Positions 62,540-64,000 of a stretch of 64,000 nucleotides of DNA are shown here, piece after piece (within the stretch, counting starts at the first letter, position 1; every line of letters begins with the position of its first letter). Origin of the DNA: Nectonema munidae (Eukaryota; Nematomorpha; Nectonematoida; Nectonematidae); NCBI GenBank assembly GCA_030549495.1, contig JAUIRK010000909.1, positions 542,001-606,000 on the forward strand, in the 5' to 3' direction. The notes below the pieces were generated by a model, which ran no database searches, was not told the origin of the DNA, and was given only the letters and a program-made list of their open reading frames with translations. Position numbers and translations under genes: made by a program.

Positions 62540-64000
62540 CGTTATAACTGTCAGGGTTTAAGACGAAAGCTTCAATGAGGTAATTGATCATTTTTTTCCT
62601 ATGGGCCTTCGATGGTCCTGTAAATCTTGTTTGAATGAGCACTCACTCAATTGTGAATAAAAATTCTACGTTTTCTAAAAATCAGTATTTAAAAGTTACT
62701 GAAACTTTGAAAGACATTAAACCAAATATTGAAACATTATCCAAGGATTTATTCAAACTCTGAAAGAGATATTTTAAAAGAATTTAGATCTGATAATAAA
62801 AATCTATCAAAAAGTTCTCCTGAAAAAAAATGAAAATTTTAAATATAAAAGATATTGATAAAAAGTTTTTGATTTTGAAAAGCTCAATCGCATATTTCCA
62901 GACCCTACATCTGAAAAGGCTAAAATTATCCTAGAATCAATAAAGAAAAAAAAAGTTTAAAAAAAATAATAAAGTTTTTTCTTAAAACTAAAATGAAAGA
63001 TTATTCTATTATCTGTTCAATTGTTTTGAAAAATGAGGGTGTGGAAAACTGTTCCAACTGTTGTATTATAGGGCATATTGCTTCCAAATATCACAATTCT
63101 AGTGTTTGTAGATTTTGTTCTTTGTCGCATAAAGGAACTGAGTGTGATATTAATAAATAAACAGAATTAAAATGAATCAACGGTTTTAAAGATGGTTGTA
63201 GTAATACTAATCACTCTACCCTGGGTAATCATTGTAAATTTATGCAAAGAGAATTCAATTTTATTAAAAAGTGTACCATTTATGAGGAGGAATCATTTAA
63301 ATTCTAATGATAAAAACCTATCTGATGTATTTTCTTTTGAACCCGTTGGATCCAATATAATTCTAAAATCAGGGCTTTTTACCAATTGAATGTATTAATG
63401 GTAGCTATAATCTCAACATAATATCTATCTATATACAATGCACGTTTAATCTTTGAATTTAAATTTTGAGAACTACAATTATTATTAATTAAGGAATTAA
63501 TTAATTCACGACTCTCTCAATTATATGCTACAAGAGACATGGTTAATCGAATATGACGGTAATTGTTTTTCATTCAATTCTTCTACCTTCGTATCTTCGC
63601 CAGGAAGTATTTCTAAGCATGGTGGACTTCCCTCCTTCATCTACAATTTACGTACTTTTAAAAATCTTAATTCCCCGCTCATTTGATCAACTCTGTTAGT
63701 AACTCTTTCTAGAAAGCTCTTTCGGTAGAATTCCAATAAATATTTATAAGTTCTATCGACTACCGCGTCTAATAAAAATCGCGAAGAAATTAATTCTGAA
63801 TATTTTATCATTCATTGTTCCAAATTTTTTAAAAGGAGATTTTACTTCTAAGCTTTTGAATGTCAAAAATCGTACGTAACTTTTTTAGTTATGATTTAGA
63901 AGGCATATTCGCCTACTATTACTACGCATACTCTTAGATAATATCTCGACTACGAATCTTACGTAATAAACACTACTCTATCACATAATCTTCCGATTCT
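62540..64000 (+). mobile_element. LINE (jockey/I-like non-LTR retrotransposon), 5' part, decayed, runs off the window
   Basis: The ORF1-type zinc-knuckle region at 63000-63290 reads CSNCCIIGHIASKYHNSSVC, RFCSLSHKGTEC and CSNTNHSTLGNHC. It follows a Lys-rich coiled stretch (62640-62950). From 63525 an endonuclease-like frame gives QETWLIEYDGNCFSFNSS and SISKHGGLPSFIYNLRTFKN, matching the 'LQETWL...GGL..fI' block of LINE AP-endonucleases. Several stops and frame changes. The RT part would lie to the right. Confidence 0.75.

Overview
The window is AT-rich, repeat-laden eukaryotic DNA with tiny exons in long introns, GT-AG splice sites, tRNA-derived SINEs, LINEs, and hAT and piggyBac DNA transposons. 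I see nothing bacterial, and no rRNA, tRNA gene or CRISPR array. The one host gene I can name encodes UNC-13/Munc13, and its protein looks closest to arthropod forms as I remember them. An arthropod is therefore the best guess; the repeat content would suit a large crustacean genome, but the species is not resolvable here.

The gene lies on the minus strand and fills most or all of the window. Sixteen exons from 29120 down to 574 join in perfect reading phase (about 613 codons). They encode, in order, a calmodulin-binding 1-5-8-26 type motif, the linker before C1, a canonical C1 domain split over two exons, the Ca2+-binding C2B domain and the first part of the MUN domain. The rest of MUN and the C2C domain must lie left of position 1. 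Three more exons at 51885-46543 join in phase with each other and encode a charged, probably disordered N-terminal region. At least one exon between 46543 and 29120 is missing by phase, and a proline-rich candidate exon lies at 60173-60087. UNC-13 is the presynaptic vesicle-priming factor, so the window is a neuronal gene stretched by transposon-filled introns.

Layout from left to right: MUN exons (0.6-2.6 kb); LINE tail and SINEs (3.2-4.5 kb); a last C2B-region exon (4.7 kb); a scrambled homopolymer tract (5.05-5.53 kb); a C2B exon (6.0 kb); a piggyBac element with a hAT nested in it (7.0-10.1 kb); C2B and C1 exons (10.5-18.2 kb); a SINE with a nested hAT MITE (19.0-19.5 kb); a linker exon (22.5 kb); hAT and LINE fossils and an unidentified 143-codon ORF (23.7-27.0 kb); calmodulin-motif exons (27.1-29.1 kb); a 17-kb intron region with TTAA MITEs, a hAT MITE and a second piggyBac lineage; N-terminal exons (46.5-51.9 kb) with SINEs and a hAT fossil; two unrelated ~150-bp tandem arrays, one split by a 737-bp long-TIR transposon (53.0-57.5 kb); an unclassified transposase fossil (58.3-59.2 kb); and a LINE running off the right end (62.5-64 kb).

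The most informative features outside the gene are the nested insertions, where target-site duplications can be read to the base, and the paired satellites. I found no convincing new protein system. The best unexplained items are the 26.5-kb ORF, the long-TIR element, and the unassigned exon candidates.
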